The notes beneath the pieces are model-generated. The model worked only from the letters and a program-made list of their open reading frames with translations, was not told the DNA's origin and searched no databases. A stretch of DNA of 32,414 nucleotides from BS750m-G4 sp964472195 (GTDB lineage Bacteria; Bacteroidota; Ignavibacteria; Tepidaquicellales; Tepidaquicellaceae): the NCBI GenBank assembly GCA_964472195.1, contig CAYYJH010000028.1, forward strand, positions 1-32,414, read 5' to 3'. Shown piece by piece: positions 17,808 through 26,681 of the stretch (position 1 is its first letter; each line of letters begins with the position of its first letter). Both the position numbers and the translations under genes were made by a program.

Positions 17808-19724
17808 ATGAAACGAAAAAAAACAAAACCCGGTATCAAAGCAAAACTGCATTATAAGTTTGATAATCTAATGTCAGCAGGACCTATTGCAATTATTGCA
17901 TGGCTTGGAATTATATCATTATTACTGATCTTGTCTGCGGCGATTATTCTGAATATTTTTAAAATTACTCAGGAAGGGGGAGAACCTCTTGCTTTTATAG
18001 AGGCATTCTGGGAAAGTTTTATGAGAGCAATTGATGCCGGAACCGTAGCGGGTGATATTGGGTGGGGTTTTAGAATTGTTGGATTGATAATAACATTGGG
18101 CGGTATTTTTATTGTAAGCATGTTGATAGGTATTATTTCAAATGCGATTCAGAATAAGGTTGAAGATCTTCGAAAAGGAAGGTCTCTTGTGCTTGAACAC
18201 GGTCATACCTTAATACTTGGTTGGTCTACGAAAATATTTTCTATAATATCTGAGTTAATTATGGCTAATGAAAATAAAAAGAATGCAAAGATAGTAATTC
18301 TTGCGGATATGGATAAAATAGAGATGGAAGAGGAAATCAAGGCCAACATACACAATTCAAAAAATACAAAGATAATTTGCAGGAGTGGAAGTCCTATTGA
18401 TATTAATGATCTTAAAATTGTAAATCCCGATAATGCAAAATCGATTATAATTGTATCACCGGAAGTGGAAGAACCAGATACTCATGTTATTAAAACTATC
18501 CTTGCTTTAAAAAATGCACAGAGTATGAATGAGAAATTATATCACATCGTTTCAGAAATTAAAGACATTAGGAATCTCAAAGTTGGAGAGATGATCGGAA
18601 ATGATGAAGTTACACTAATATTAAGCAAGGATATAATATCGAGGATAGTCGCACAAACTTGCCGACAGTCAGGTTTAAGTGTGGTTTACACAGAATTGTT
18701 CGATTTCGAAGGTGATGAGTTATATTTTCAGGAGGAACCTGGCTTACTCGGTAAAACATTTAAAGAAACGCTATTTATGTATGATGATTCTGCAGTAATG
18801 GGTATAAGGAAAAATGATGGACAAGTTTTGATGAATCCCAAAATGGATACAGTATTTGAAAAAGGTGATAAAGTGATTGCAATAACAGAAGACGATGATA
18901 CAGTGGTTTTATCAGGTAGAGTTGATTATGATATCGATGTCGATGCTATAAATAATTCCAATTCAGAAGTAAGCAAACCGGAGCGAACTCTTATTCTTGG
19001 ATGGAATCATGAAGCCTCTACAATTATTAGGGAATTAGATAAGTATGTACCGAAAGGCTCAGAACTGAAAATTATTGTAGATAATCTTATCGAAGGTTTG
19101 AATATGATAACAGAGAAACTAAAAAAAGAATTAAAAAACCATTCTTTAGATTTTAATTACGGGAATATATGTGATCGAGAAACTTTGGAGAATTTGAATG
19201 TCCCATCGTATGATCATATCATATTACTTTCTTATTCTGATGTAATGGAACCACAGAAAGCTGATGCAAGAACTCTTGTTACGCTTCTTCATTTGAGAGA
19301 TATGTCTGAAAAATCGGGGAAGGAATTTGATATTGTTAGTGAGATGATGGATGTTAAGAACAAGGAACTTGCAAACGCTACAAAAGTAGACGACTTTATT
19401 GTGAGCGATCACTTAATAAGTCTTATTCTTTCACAGTTGTCAGAGAACAGGGAGCTTAAGGATGTGTTTACGGATATTCTAAATGCCGAAGGTTCTGAGA
19501 TTTATTTTAAACCTATGAGTGATTATGTTAATACTCAAAAAGAAATAAATTTTTATACATTAATCGAAAGTGCTGCAAAAAAAAATGAAGTAGCTATAGG
19601 TTATAAAGAACAAAGGTATTCATCAGTAGCTGAGAAATACTACGGGGTAGTAGTGAATCCCATAAAATCTAAAAAAATGAATTTCGAACAAAACGATAAA
19701 TTAATAGTGTTAGCTGAAGATTGA
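17808..19724 (+). CDS. CASTOR/POLLUX-family ion channel protein with two RCK-like halves
   Basis: 638 residues. The N-terminal part has two membrane helices (about 24-51 and 90-112) flanking a pore-like segment with AIDAGTVAGD. The cytoplasmic remainder has two Rossmann-like RCK/TrkA-N-type halves, beginning with HTLILGWSTK (about 130) and RTLILGWNHE (about 393). The paired LILGW motifs and the D-A-G-T-rich pore segment are typical of bacterial relatives of plant CASTOR/POLLUX/DMI1, not of classical TVGYG potassium channels. The likely role is a ligand-gated cation channel in the inner membrane; ion selectivity cannot be read. The gene lies alone, starting just after the tRNA hairpin, and no strong Shine-Dalgarno is visible before the ATG at 17808. 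Confidence 0.85.
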   Translation: MKRKKTKPGIKAKLHYKFDNLMSAGPIAIIAWLGIISLLLILSAAIILNIFKITQEGGEPLAFIEAFWESFMRAIDAGTVAGDIGWGFRIVGLIITLGGIFIVSMLIGIISNAIQNKVEDLRKGRSLVLEHGHTLILGWSTKIFSIISELIMANENKKNAKIVILADMDKIEMEEEIKANIHNSKNTKIICRSGSPIDINDLKIVNPDNAKSIIIVSPEVEEPDTHVIKTILALKNAQSMNEKLYHIVSEIKDIRNLKVGEMIGNDEVTLILSKDIISRIVAQTCRQSGLSVVYTELFDFEGDELYFQEEPGLLGKTFKETLFMYDDSAVMGIRKNDGQVLMNPKMDTVFEKGDKVIAITEDDDTVVLSGRVDYDIDVDAINNSNSEVSKPERTLILGWNHEASTIIRELDKYVPKGSELKIIVDNLIEGLNMITEKLKKELKNHSLDFNYGNICDRETLENLNVPSYDHIILLSYSDVMEPQKADARTLVTLLHLRDMSEKSGKEFDIVSEMMDVKNKELANATKVDDFIVSDHLISLILSQLSENRELKDVFTDILNAEGSEIYFKPMSDYVNTQKEINFYTLIESAAKKNEVAIGYKEQRYSSVAEKYYGVVVNPIKSKKMNFEQNDKLIVLAED

Positions 19725-19887
19725 TTTTTCATAAATATTTATTTTTTACATTTTTCTGTTTTTAGCTTGAATTATTAATTAATTATTACGATATAAAAAC
19801 GATTTCAGCATATTATATATACTTGTAGAAAAGAGTTTAACTCTCAAAATCTTACAGCTTTCATAAATAAAGCCGAAAGGAAAAGTT

Positions 19888-22530
19888 ATGAAAAAAATCT
19901 TACCTTTTTTAATTTTTATTTTTATTATTTCATTTTTTAACAATTCCGATGCACAGGTAAACTCACAGTTAAAATGGATCCATCCAAAACCTCAGGGCAA
20001 TTTCTTAAGATGGGTGAAACGCTTCGATGCAAATAACTGGTATGCAGTTGGGTATGGCGGTACCTTTATGAAAACAAATAATGTCGGAAGTTCATGGACT
20101 GTAGTAAATAATATTGTGGGAACCACATCATCAGGGTATAACATTGCTCTGTTCGATGCTCACTTTTTTGATATGAATACCGGTTTGGTCTGCGGCTCTT
20201 ACGGTAAAATCGCAAGGACAACAAACGGGGGCACTTCGTGGAATGTTATGACGGTGGGCTCATCTACATGGTATGACCTGTACTTTATTGATAATAGTAC
20301 CGGTTTTGTTGCAGGCACGTCTTCTAATAAAGTTTATAAAACCACGAATGGGGGCTTAAACTGGACATCGATTGGTCTAACATTAACAGTCACAAGTTAC
20401 AGTATTTACGCATGGGATATAAATAAAATTATCGTTTCCTCTTCATCTGGTAATGTAGCGAAAACTACAAACGGTGGAACAACGTGGACAACAATTAACA
20501 CAGGAACAACTGCTTCATTATACAAAGTTAATTTTATAAATGACAATACGGGTTTTGTTTGTGGTTCATCGGGTGTTATAAGGTTAACTCCGAATGGTGG
20601 TTCAAGTTGGTTGAATGTCAGTTCCGGAACATCATCATCGGCTAAATACGATATTGATTTTGGACCCCTTACCTCTTCCGATAATAACAGATATTTATTC
20701 CAGGAAAATTTTACTACAACAACTTTTCCGCCTCCCGGATGGTTGAGCGTTAATGTAATGGGTTCAAATCAATGGTATAGATATACAAGTTTATACCATT
20801 CGGCTCCTGCCAGTGCCCGTATTTCATATCAAAGTACCGGCGGTGAAGACTGGCTGATTACGCCTCAAATAATTGTTTCTCCCGGAGACTCACTGGTTTT
20901 CTGGGCAAGAAGATATTACACATCCTCGTATCCACCGGATTCACTAATAGTAAGATTGTCTACTACTAATACAGCCTTGTCGAGCTTTACAAATATTCTG
21001 GGAAAAATAAATGTAAATACTATACCAACATCCTGGGGCAGGTATGCATATTCATTAAATTCATACACAGGTAATGTATATTTAGCTTTTCAGCATAAGG
21101 ATGTTGATGGAAACGGTTGTATGATAGATGATGTATCTGTAGGATTGAATACACCTCCTCCTAGTGCATCAGTTTATATAACAGGTGATGCTTCAAACAT
21201 TTATAAATCCACGAACCTCGGCACAACATGGAGTACTGTAGCATTTAGACCAGCCGGTGGGCAGCCTGTGTCAAGTACAATGTATTCAACAGATCTTGGA
21301 CCTGGTGATGCACTGATTACAGGTGGAGCTTACGGATTATTTAACGAAAGGTTTAATGCATCAACCAGGCTTCAATACTGCGATAGGCTGACAGCCTCAA
21401 CTGCTTATGACGTGTGGGGTGAGAGTGGTTACGGAAAAGTTATTGCCGTTGGTTCATCCGGAACTGTTCTAAGGTCAATTAATGGCGGAAACACGTGGAC
21501 AAGAACAAGCTATTCAAGCTCTACATGGAACAGTATTTCGATGGTAAATAGTAATACCGGTTGGATAGCGGGTTCAAGCGGCAGGACATACAGAACTGTA
21601 AATGGAGGTTCTTCATTTTCTGAAGTAACGAATACAACAACATCTACATTGTACGAAGTAGTTTTTGCAAATGCAAATACGGGCTGGATCTTTGGAAGTT
21701 CCGGGACAATTCGAAGAACTACGAATGCGGGTTTGACGTGGACAACTCAAACAGCCCCAGGTGTTACGAGTGCAATACGTGGAGCACATTTTGTGGATCA
21801 ATATACTGGTTGGCTTTGTGGAAATTCGGGGAAAGTGAGTAAAACTAACGATGGCGGTGAAGTATGGACAGCCCAAAATTCTAATTCAACTGCTGCACTC
21901 TATGATATTGATATGATAAACACAAATACGGGCTGGATGTGTGGAAGTTCGAGTACACTCCGAAAAACAGTCAATGGTGGAACCACTTGGAGTACATTAA
22001 CAATTCCTTATACTGGAGTTACTTTGTGGGGCGTTGATTTTGTCGACCAGTATAATGGAATGATTGTGGGAACTAACGGTAGGACGTTCCGAACAAGAAA
22101 TGGAGGAAGTTCATGGGAATTTGAAAATAACAGTGGTGCAACTAATACAAATGTATATCTTACTTCATCCGATACAGGTTACGTTTGTGGTTCTTATGGG
22201 AATTTATTCAAGTATCAGGAAGCGCTGACTGGAATTGGTAACTATACAAACGAAGTACCCGAAAATTACGAACTTCATCAGAATTTTCCGAATCCATTTA
22301 ATCCGACTACAACTATAAAATTTGGCTTACCTGAAAACAGTAACATTACATTGACGGTTTATGATATTACAGGGAGAATTATTAATACACTATTCAATAA
22401 TGAAGGATTGTGTGCGGGAACATTTAAATACACATTTGATGGCAGCAGTTTAGCATCGGGTATGTATTTTTATTCATTGATAGTAGATGGGAAATTAATT
22501 GATACAAAGAAGATGCTTCTTATAAAATAA
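19888..22530 (+). CDS. T9SS-exported beta-propeller protein with an inserted cleaved-adhesin/choice-of-anchor-J-like domain
   Basis: 880 residues. Sec signal peptide at 1-22 (MKKILPFLIFIFII..., SDAQ cleavage region). About twelve BNR/YCF48-like repeats of the type TNGGTSWxxx, with aromatic Asp-box-like strands and NTGFVCG/NTGWIxGSSG segments, should form a propeller. Between the fifth and sixth repeats, about 269-420 holds a jelly-roll-like domain (NFTTTTFPPPGWLS, WLITPQIIV, MIDDVSVG) of the cleaved-adhesin/choice-of-anchor-J type. The C-terminus, about 791-880, is a T9SS type A sorting domain (NFPNPFNPTTTIKF, ITLTVYDITGRII, GMYFYSL). It should cross the inner membrane by Sec, the outer membrane by T9SS, and be surface-attached or released. 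Substrate is unknown. AAAGGAAAAG before the ATG is a good ribosome site. A terminator follows. Confidence 0.9.
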   Translation: MKKILPFLIFIFIISFFNNSDAQVNSQLKWIHPKPQGNFLRWVKRFDANNWYAVGYGGTFMKTNNVGSSWTVVNNIVGTTSSGYNIALFDAHFFDMNTGLVCGSYGKIARTTNGGTSWNVMTVGSSTWYDLYFIDNSTGFVAGTSSNKVYKTTNGGLNWTSIGLTLTVTSYSIYAWDINKIIVSSSSGNVAKTTNGGTTWTTINTGTTASLYKVNFINDNTGFVCGSSGVIRLTPNGGSSWLNVSSGTSSSAKYDIDFGPLTSSDNNRYLFQENFTTTTFPPPGWLSVNVMGSNQWYRYTSLYHSAPASARISYQSTGGEDWLITPQIIVSPGDSLVFWARRYYTSSYPPDSLIVRLSTTNTALSSFTNILGKINVNTIPTSWGRYAYSLNSYTGNVYLAFQHKDVDGNGCMIDDVSVGLNTPPPSASVYITGDASNIYKSTNLGTTWSTVAFRPAGGQPVSSTMYSTDLGPGDALITGGAYGLFNERFNASTRLQYCDRLTASTAYDVWGESGYGKVIAVGSSGTVLRSINGGNTWTRTSYSSSTWNSISMVNSNTGWIAGSSGRTYRTVNGGSSFSEVTNTTTSTLYEVVFANANTGWIFGSSGTIRRTTNAGLTWTTQTAPGVTSAIRGAHFVDQYTGWLCGNSGKVSKTNDGGEVWTAQNSNSTAALYDIDMINTNTGWMCGSSSTLRKTVNGGTTWSTLTIPYTGVTLWGVDFVDQYNGMIVGTNGRTFRTRNGGSSWEFENNSGATNTNVYLTSSDTGYVCGSYGNLFKYQEALTGIGNYTNEVPENYELHQNFPNPFNPTTTIKFGLPENSNITLTVYDITGRIINTLFNNEGLCAGTFKYTFDGSSLASGMYFYSLIVDGKLIDTKKMLLIK

Positions 22531-22971
22531 GCAATCATAGCATAGAGAACTTTAGTATCGTTTGAGAATAAAATAACTGATATAATTTGTGGGGTTCAAG
22601 AATTTGAACCCCTTCATTTTTATAAAAACCCAACAAAGCTAGGGAGTCGTTACTTGGGGTATATGTGTTAGTAAACGCGATGATATTGTATAAGTAACCC
22701 TGCACGTCCCCATAAAGGACTACACCAGAAGCGTATCTTCGATTAGAAAAAGAGAGGAGTAAAAGCTGGTTGTCTTTCTTCACCGTAGCTATCGTATAAC
22801 ATTATCAAGTTTATTTCGTCTATTATCTTGACTATCCGAGGTACTATTTGAATCTTTTAAAATCACGAAAAAATTTTTGTTCAGCAAAATGGGAATAAGT
22901 ATAAACAAGAAAGTTTTATTTAAAAATGTTATTTTAAACTATTGATGTTAAATTTCTGAACAACTTAATAT
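22531..22971. other. Intergenic region (441 bp) with a terminator and an unexplained patch
   Basis: A terminator sits at 22591-22625. The stretch of about 22640-22790 is visibly richer in G and C than the flanks and carries an inverted repeat, GTTACTT (22649-22655) with AAGTAAC (22692-22698). No plus-strand reading frame of useful length exists there, and the minus-strand frame through it runs over the terminator and looks accidental. The rest (22800-22971) is AT-rich leader of the small lipoprotein gene, with TTGTTCAG (22877-22884) and CTGAACAA (22956-22963) as a distant inverted repeat. Confidence 0.5.
22591..22625 (+). terminator. Intrinsic terminator of the T9SS propeller gene
   Basis: GGGGTTCAA (22591-22599) pairs perfectly with TTGAACCCC (22604-22612) across a 4-base loop, followed by TTCATTTTTAT. 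It lies 60 bases after the stop codon. Confidence 0.8.
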
Positions 22972-23343
22972 ATGAAATATAGTATTTTTTTCCTTCTTTT
23001 AACCTGCATGATTTATCTTGCTTGCGATTCAGATTCTTCAACAGGAATTTTGGTGAATTTTGATGTCGAATACCGGGTTGAAGGTAATGCAGACAGTGTA
23101 ACCGTGAAATATAAAACTGCTGATGGAGATACAGTTACAGTTTCAGATGTTACTCCACCCTGGAATTATCTCTGGACACGTAAAGGTATTCACAACGATA
23201 CAGCCTATATTTATGCTGAGGCTACTGATACAACTATTAGGAATCTAAAAGTAGGAATCTATCTAAATAATACTGTTTTAGATACGGTATCTACAAGCGG
23301 TCCTGGTACGATCATTGTGAGTCTGGCAATGACAATTCCCTAA
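22972..23343 (+). CDS. Small lipoprotein with an MmpS-like beta-sandwich pattern
   Basis: 123 residues. The N-terminus is a lipoprotein signal with lipobox YLAC, acylated Cys18, so the mature protein of about 105 residues is membrane-anchored. The rest is beta-rich: FDVEYRVEGNADSVTVKYKT, then DTVTVSDVTPPWNY and a closing run of beta strands. The pattern VxYxVxGxADxVxVxYxxxxG followed by a PW element resembles the soluble domain of MmpS-like proteins, but the similarity is by eye and short. No Shine-Dalgarno is obvious. It converges with the thioredoxin-fold pair on the other strand, with 11 bases between the stops. Function not recognised. Confidence 0.7.
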   Translation: MKYSIFFLLLTCMIYLACDSDSSTGILVNFDVEYRVEGNADSVTVKYKTADGDTVTVSDVTPPWNYLWTRKGIHNDTAYIYAEATDTTIRNLKVGIYLNNTVLDTVSTSGPGTIIVSLAMTIP

Positions 23344-23354
23344 CGATTTTGTAT

Positions 23355-23849
23355 TTATTTGTTTAATTGTTTGTTGATCTCTTTTTCGAAAGTATCGTAT
23401 TTTTGCATACCGATCAAACTGGCAGAGAGCTCGCCTTCTTTATCGAAAATAAACGTACCTGGAATACCCCCACTCCAATTCTTATCCATATAGAGAATTA
23501 ATTCCTCGTCTTTTTCAAAATTATTGAAGTATGTAATGAAATCTACTCCCTGATCTTTCAGAAAAGGGATTGTGCTGTTCTCTAATGCTTCATCGAAATC
23601 GAGAGACACAAAGATTAAACTGAAATTCTTATCCTGAAAATCATTATGTATTTTCACAAGATCAGGAAATTCTTCTTTACATGGCTTGCACCAGTATGCC
23701 CAAAAGTTAAACAGTATTACTTTACCTTTGTTGACTTCCTTCAGACTGTCTAAAGTGTTCATGTCAGCAGGTAATAAAACCTGAGAGAATGAAGACTTAC
23801 TTGTTGATATAATTAAAAGAAAGATAAATAACGTTATAATCTTTTTCAT
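23355..23849 (-). CDS. Exported TlpA/ResA-like thiol-disulfide oxidoreductase
   Basis: 164 residues. An N-terminal signal peptide (MKKIITLFIFLLIIS..., cleavage near residue 23) precedes one thioredoxin fold with active site WCKPC (C54, C57) in VILFNFWAYWCKPCKEEFPDL, and the cis-Pro loop GIPGTFIFD. Such proteins reduce disulfides outside the cytoplasm, for example in cytochrome c maturation or repair of exported proteins; the actual partner is unknown. It lies 39 bases downstream of another exported thioredoxin-fold gene on the same strand, probably one transcript. Confidence 0.9.
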   Translation of the reverse strand: MKKIITLFIFLLIISTSKSSFSQVLLPADMNTLDSLKEVNKGKVILFNFWAYWCKPCKEEFPDLVKIHNDFQDKNFSLIFVSLDFDEALENSTIPFLKDQGVDFITYFNNFEKDEELILYMDKNWSGGIPGTFIFDKEGELSASLIGMQKYDTFEKEINKQLNK

Positions 23850-23888
23850 AAAATAAAATGATGTGTTTAGTTTTAATGTAAAAAATAA

Positions 23889-24491
23889 TTAGTCAACTCT
23901 TTTTATCGTGCAGCCAAACGCTTTGGTATCGGTAACAGTAATTTCCTGCCCGGCAAGGAATTCGTTTATGGTATTTCTTAAATCTTCTGATGTGACTTTA
24001 TCTTCGTTTTTATCATTATCAATTCTTCCGTGATAAACTAATTTCATATTACTGTTATCGATTAAAAATATCTCAGGGGTTCTTTCAGCACCAAATTGAT
24101 CAGCAACAACATTATTAATGTCTTTTAGCATTGGAAAGGGGTATCCTTTTTCTTGTGCATGAGACTGAACTTCGTCAACATCTTCTGTATTATTAGAATT
24201 GATAGCCCAGAATGTTATTCCTTGAGTCATAAAATCATTTGCTAATTTTGTTATTCTTTGAGTATATGGTTGTACAAACGGACACCTTGTTGACCAGAAC
24301 ATAATTATTGTCGCGGGTCCTTCATTATTGCTTAATGTATAAATATTTCCATCATAATTATTTATTGTGAAGTCTTCCACAATATCACCAATATTATAAC
24401 CGTTTGTATCATCGGCAGCATAAGATATTGCGAACGAAAAAATAATGAGTGAAAAAGAAATAATTAAATTATAAAAGAGTTTTTTTAACAT
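23889..24491 (-). CDS. Exported redoxin (AhpC/TSA-like) with CPxV site and C-terminal GCTIKR cysteine
   Basis: 200 residues. Signal peptide of about 26 residues (...FAISYAAD). The domain has the peroxiredoxin/thioredoxin order: VEDFTINNYDG, then IIMFWSTRCPFVQPY with a single Cys70, the VxxQFGAERTPEIFLID cis-Pro loop, and a C-terminal Cys194 in FGCTIKRVD. There is no CxxC. Cys70 and Cys194 are the only cysteines in the mature protein and could form a resolving pair. The same layout, CPxV plus a late GC[ST/P]I motif, occurs in a periplasmic redoxin group known from many environmental bacteria; enzymatic role not established here. AAAGGAATAG before the start supports it. First gene of a probable two-gene minus-strand operon. 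Confidence 0.85.
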   Translation of the reverse strand: MLKKLFYNLIISFSLIIFSFAISYAADDTNGYNIGDIVEDFTINNYDGNIYTLSNNEGPATIIMFWSTRCPFVQPYTQRITKLANDFMTQGITFWAINSNNTEDVDEVQSHAQEKGYPFPMLKDINNVVADQFGAERTPEIFLIDNSNMKLVYHGRIDNDKNEDKVTSEDLRNTINEFLAGQEITVTDTKAFGCTIKRVD

Positions 24492-24607
24492 AAACTATTC
24501 CTTTCTTTTTAGATTTATAATAATTAACAATTGTAGTACTTTAATAATAGTTCCATTTCTCAATAAAATAATATGTTTAGATTAATTTTAAAATACGTAA
24601 TAGTAAA

Positions 24608-25921
24608 ATGCCTTTATCCAATTTTAGACACAAAGTAGTATCCCCGGATATTGCAGTGAGGGTTATAAAATCAGGAGACAGAGTTTGGTTTCATGCAAAT
24701 AGTTGTTTTCCTGAATTATTAGTTAATGCGTTATGCGATAGATATGAAGAACTGGAAAATGTGGAAGTAGCACACATCACAACTTTTCATGAAGCAAAAT
24801 ATGTTGATCCTAAAATGCAAGGTCATCTTCTACTTAATGCTTTATTTACCAGTGGAAATGTGCGGAAAGCTGTCAATGAGGGTAGAGCTGATTTCACACC
24901 TGTTTTTTTATCTGAAATTAGTTTGCTAATAGAAACATACAGATTACCTATCGATGTTTGTTTACTCCATCTTTCTCCTCCGGATGAACACGGTTATTGT
25001 TCTTATGGTGTGAGTAATGAATGTTCAAAAACTGCTGCAGAACATGCAAAGATAATTATTGCTCAAATAAATCATCAAATGCCAAGAGTCCTCGGCGATA
25101 ATTTTATTCATATTAGTAAGTTGGATTTCATTGTCGAGACAGACCATCCGCTTGATGAAACACCGATGGTAGACACGAATCTATCAGAAGAAGATAAAAA
25201 AGTTTATCAGAAAATTGGTGAGAACATTGCTTCGTTAATTGAGGATAATAATACTATGCAAATGGGAATCGGGGCAATACCAGATGCAGTACTTCCATAT
25301 TTAAAGCAAAAGAAAAACCTTGGTATACACACAGAGATGTTTTCTGATGGTTTAATTGATTTAATAGAGCTTGGAGTTGTAAATGGAGAAAAGAAAACAC
25401 TTCTTCCGAATAAAGTTGTTGCATCATTCGTAATCGGAACGAAGAAAGTCTTCGATTATATAGACAACAACCCGTTGATCGAGTTCAGACCTACTAAATT
25501 TGTAAATGATCCTTTCAATATCGCAAGAAATGACAATATGATCTCAATAAACTCAGCACTGCAGGTCGATTTTACTGGTCAGGTTTGTGCAGATTCAATT
25601 GGTCCGAGGAATTATTCGGGATTTGGAGGTCAGGTGGATTTCGTAAGAGGTGCAGCCAGAAGCAAAGACGGAAAGCCGATAATTGCCTTCCCATCGACTG
25701 CAAAAAAAGGTGAGGTCTCAAGAATAGTATCCTACCTTACTCCGGGAGCGGGTGTTACAACAACAAGAGCAGATGTTCAATATTTTATTACTGAATTTGG
25801 AATTGCCGATGTATTCGGTAAGACAGTTCGGGATAGAGTTCAGAGCATGATAAAAATAGCTCATCCGAAGTTTAGAGATGAACTCGAGAAGAAAGCCCGT
25901 GATTTTAAATATTTGTGGTAA
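24608..25921 (+). CDS. Acetyl-CoA hydrolase/transferase (4-hydroxybutyrate/acetate CoA-transferase family)
   Basis: 437 residues, the usual size. Cytoplasmic enzyme expected to move CoA between acyl-CoA and a free carboxylic acid (acetate, succinate, 4-hydroxybutyrate or similar), via a glutamyl-CoA intermediate. Visible: N-terminal CoA-transferase half (SGDRVWFHANSCFPE, LHLSPPDEHGYCSYGVS), the C-terminal half with MQMGIGAIPDAVLPYL, the active-site Glu243 in IHTEMFSDG, and GFGGQVDFVRGA, TPGAGVTTTRADV and FGIADVFGKT. Substrate preference cannot be decided by reading. It stands divergently from the redoxin operon, sharing a 116-bp promoter region, and precedes queC by 65 bases. No Shine-Dalgarno is visible. 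Confidence 0.92.
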   Translation: MPLSNFRHKVVSPDIAVRVIKSGDRVWFHANSCFPELLVNALCDRYEELENVEVAHITTFHEAKYVDPKMQGHLLLNALFTSGNVRKAVNEGRADFTPVFLSEISLLIETYRLPIDVCLLHLSPPDEHGYCSYGVSNECSKTAAEHAKIIIAQINHQMPRVLGDNFIHISKLDFIVETDHPLDETPMVDTNLSEEDKKVYQKIGENIASLIEDNNTMQMGIGAIPDAVLPYLKQKKNLGIHTEMFSDGLIDLIELGVVNGEKKTLLPNKVVASFVIGTKKVFDYIDNNPLIEFRPTKFVNDPFNIARNDNMISINSALQVDFTGQVCADSIGPRNYSGFGGQVDFVRGAARSKDGKPIIAFPSTAKKGEVSRIVSYLTPGAGVTTTRADVQYFITEFGIADVFGKTVRDRVQSMIKIAHPKFRDELEKKARDFKYLW

Positions 25922-25986
25922 GCTAAGAAACTAATGTATATTTAGTTTTGACTGTTTGTTTAATGATAATATGCTAAGTTTTACTC

Positions 25987-26679
25987 ATGTCATCAAGTAA
26001 GAAATCCGCTGTTGTACTTGTAAGTGGCGGTATGGATAGTGCTCTAACAGCAGCTTATGCAATTCAAAAGTTTGAACCCGCATTTTTACATATAAATTAC
26101 GGTCAGCGTACGGAAAAAAGAGAATTGAAATCTTTTAACGATATCGCTAATTATTATGGTGTTAAGAAAAGAATTGTTGCTGACGTTAGTTTTTTAAAAA
26201 ATATTGGCGGTTCATCGTTAACAGATTTGAATATGGATGTTTCGAAACCTGATTTAGATACTAAAGAAATTCCAACAAGTTACGTTCCATTCAGAAATGC
26301 AAATATTTTATCCATTGCTGTTAGCTGGGCAGAAGTTATACGGGCAGCCAGTATATTCATTGGAGCTGTAGAAGAAGATTCAAGCGGTTATCCTGATTGC
26401 AGGAAAGTTTTTTTTAAAGCTTTCGAGAAGATGGTTTCAAAAGGAACTAAACCCGAAACTAAAATTAAGATAGAAACACCCATAATAGATTTGTCAAAAA
26501 AAGAAATTGTTTTGCAATCGATAAAATTAAAATCTCCGCTCCATCTAACCTGGTCATGCTATAGAGAAGATGAAGTCGCGTGCGGGGAGTGTGACAGTTG
26601 TGCATTTAGACTTCGTGGTTTCAAATTAGCAGGTATAGAAGACCCGATTGAGTATAAGAAAATTATAGATTATAATTAA
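25987..26679 (+). CDS. queC: 7-cyano-7-deazaguanine synthase (preQ0 synthase)
   Basis: 230 residues. PP-loop ATPase motif SGGMDS at 13-18, and a C-terminal zinc site formed by Cys191, Cys199, Cys202 and Cys205 (CYREDEVACGECDSC). The enzyme converts 7-carboxy-7-deazaguanine with ammonia and ATP to preQ0 in queuosine biosynthesis. VPFRNANILSIAVSWAE is also characteristic of the family. No other queuosine gene is in the window. The next gene begins 2 bases after its stop, so expression is likely linked. Confidence 0.96.
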   Translation: MSSSKKSAVVLVSGGMDSALTAAYAIQKFEPAFLHINYGQRTEKRELKSFNDIANYYGVKKRIVADVSFLKNIGGSSLTDLNMDVSKPDLDTKEIPTSYVPFRNANILSIAVSWAEVIRAASIFIGAVEEDSSGYPDCRKVFFKAFEKMVSKGTKPETKIKIETPIIDLSKKEIVLQSIKLKSPLHLTWSCYREDEVACGECDSCAFRLRGFKLAGIEDPIEYKKIIDYN

Positions 26680-26681
26680 GA

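Noticed and set aside
22535..22783. Minus-strand reading frame of 82 codons in the intergenic region
   Set aside because: GTG start without a ribosome site, and it reads through the perfect terminator hairpin at 22591-22612; no recognisable domain.
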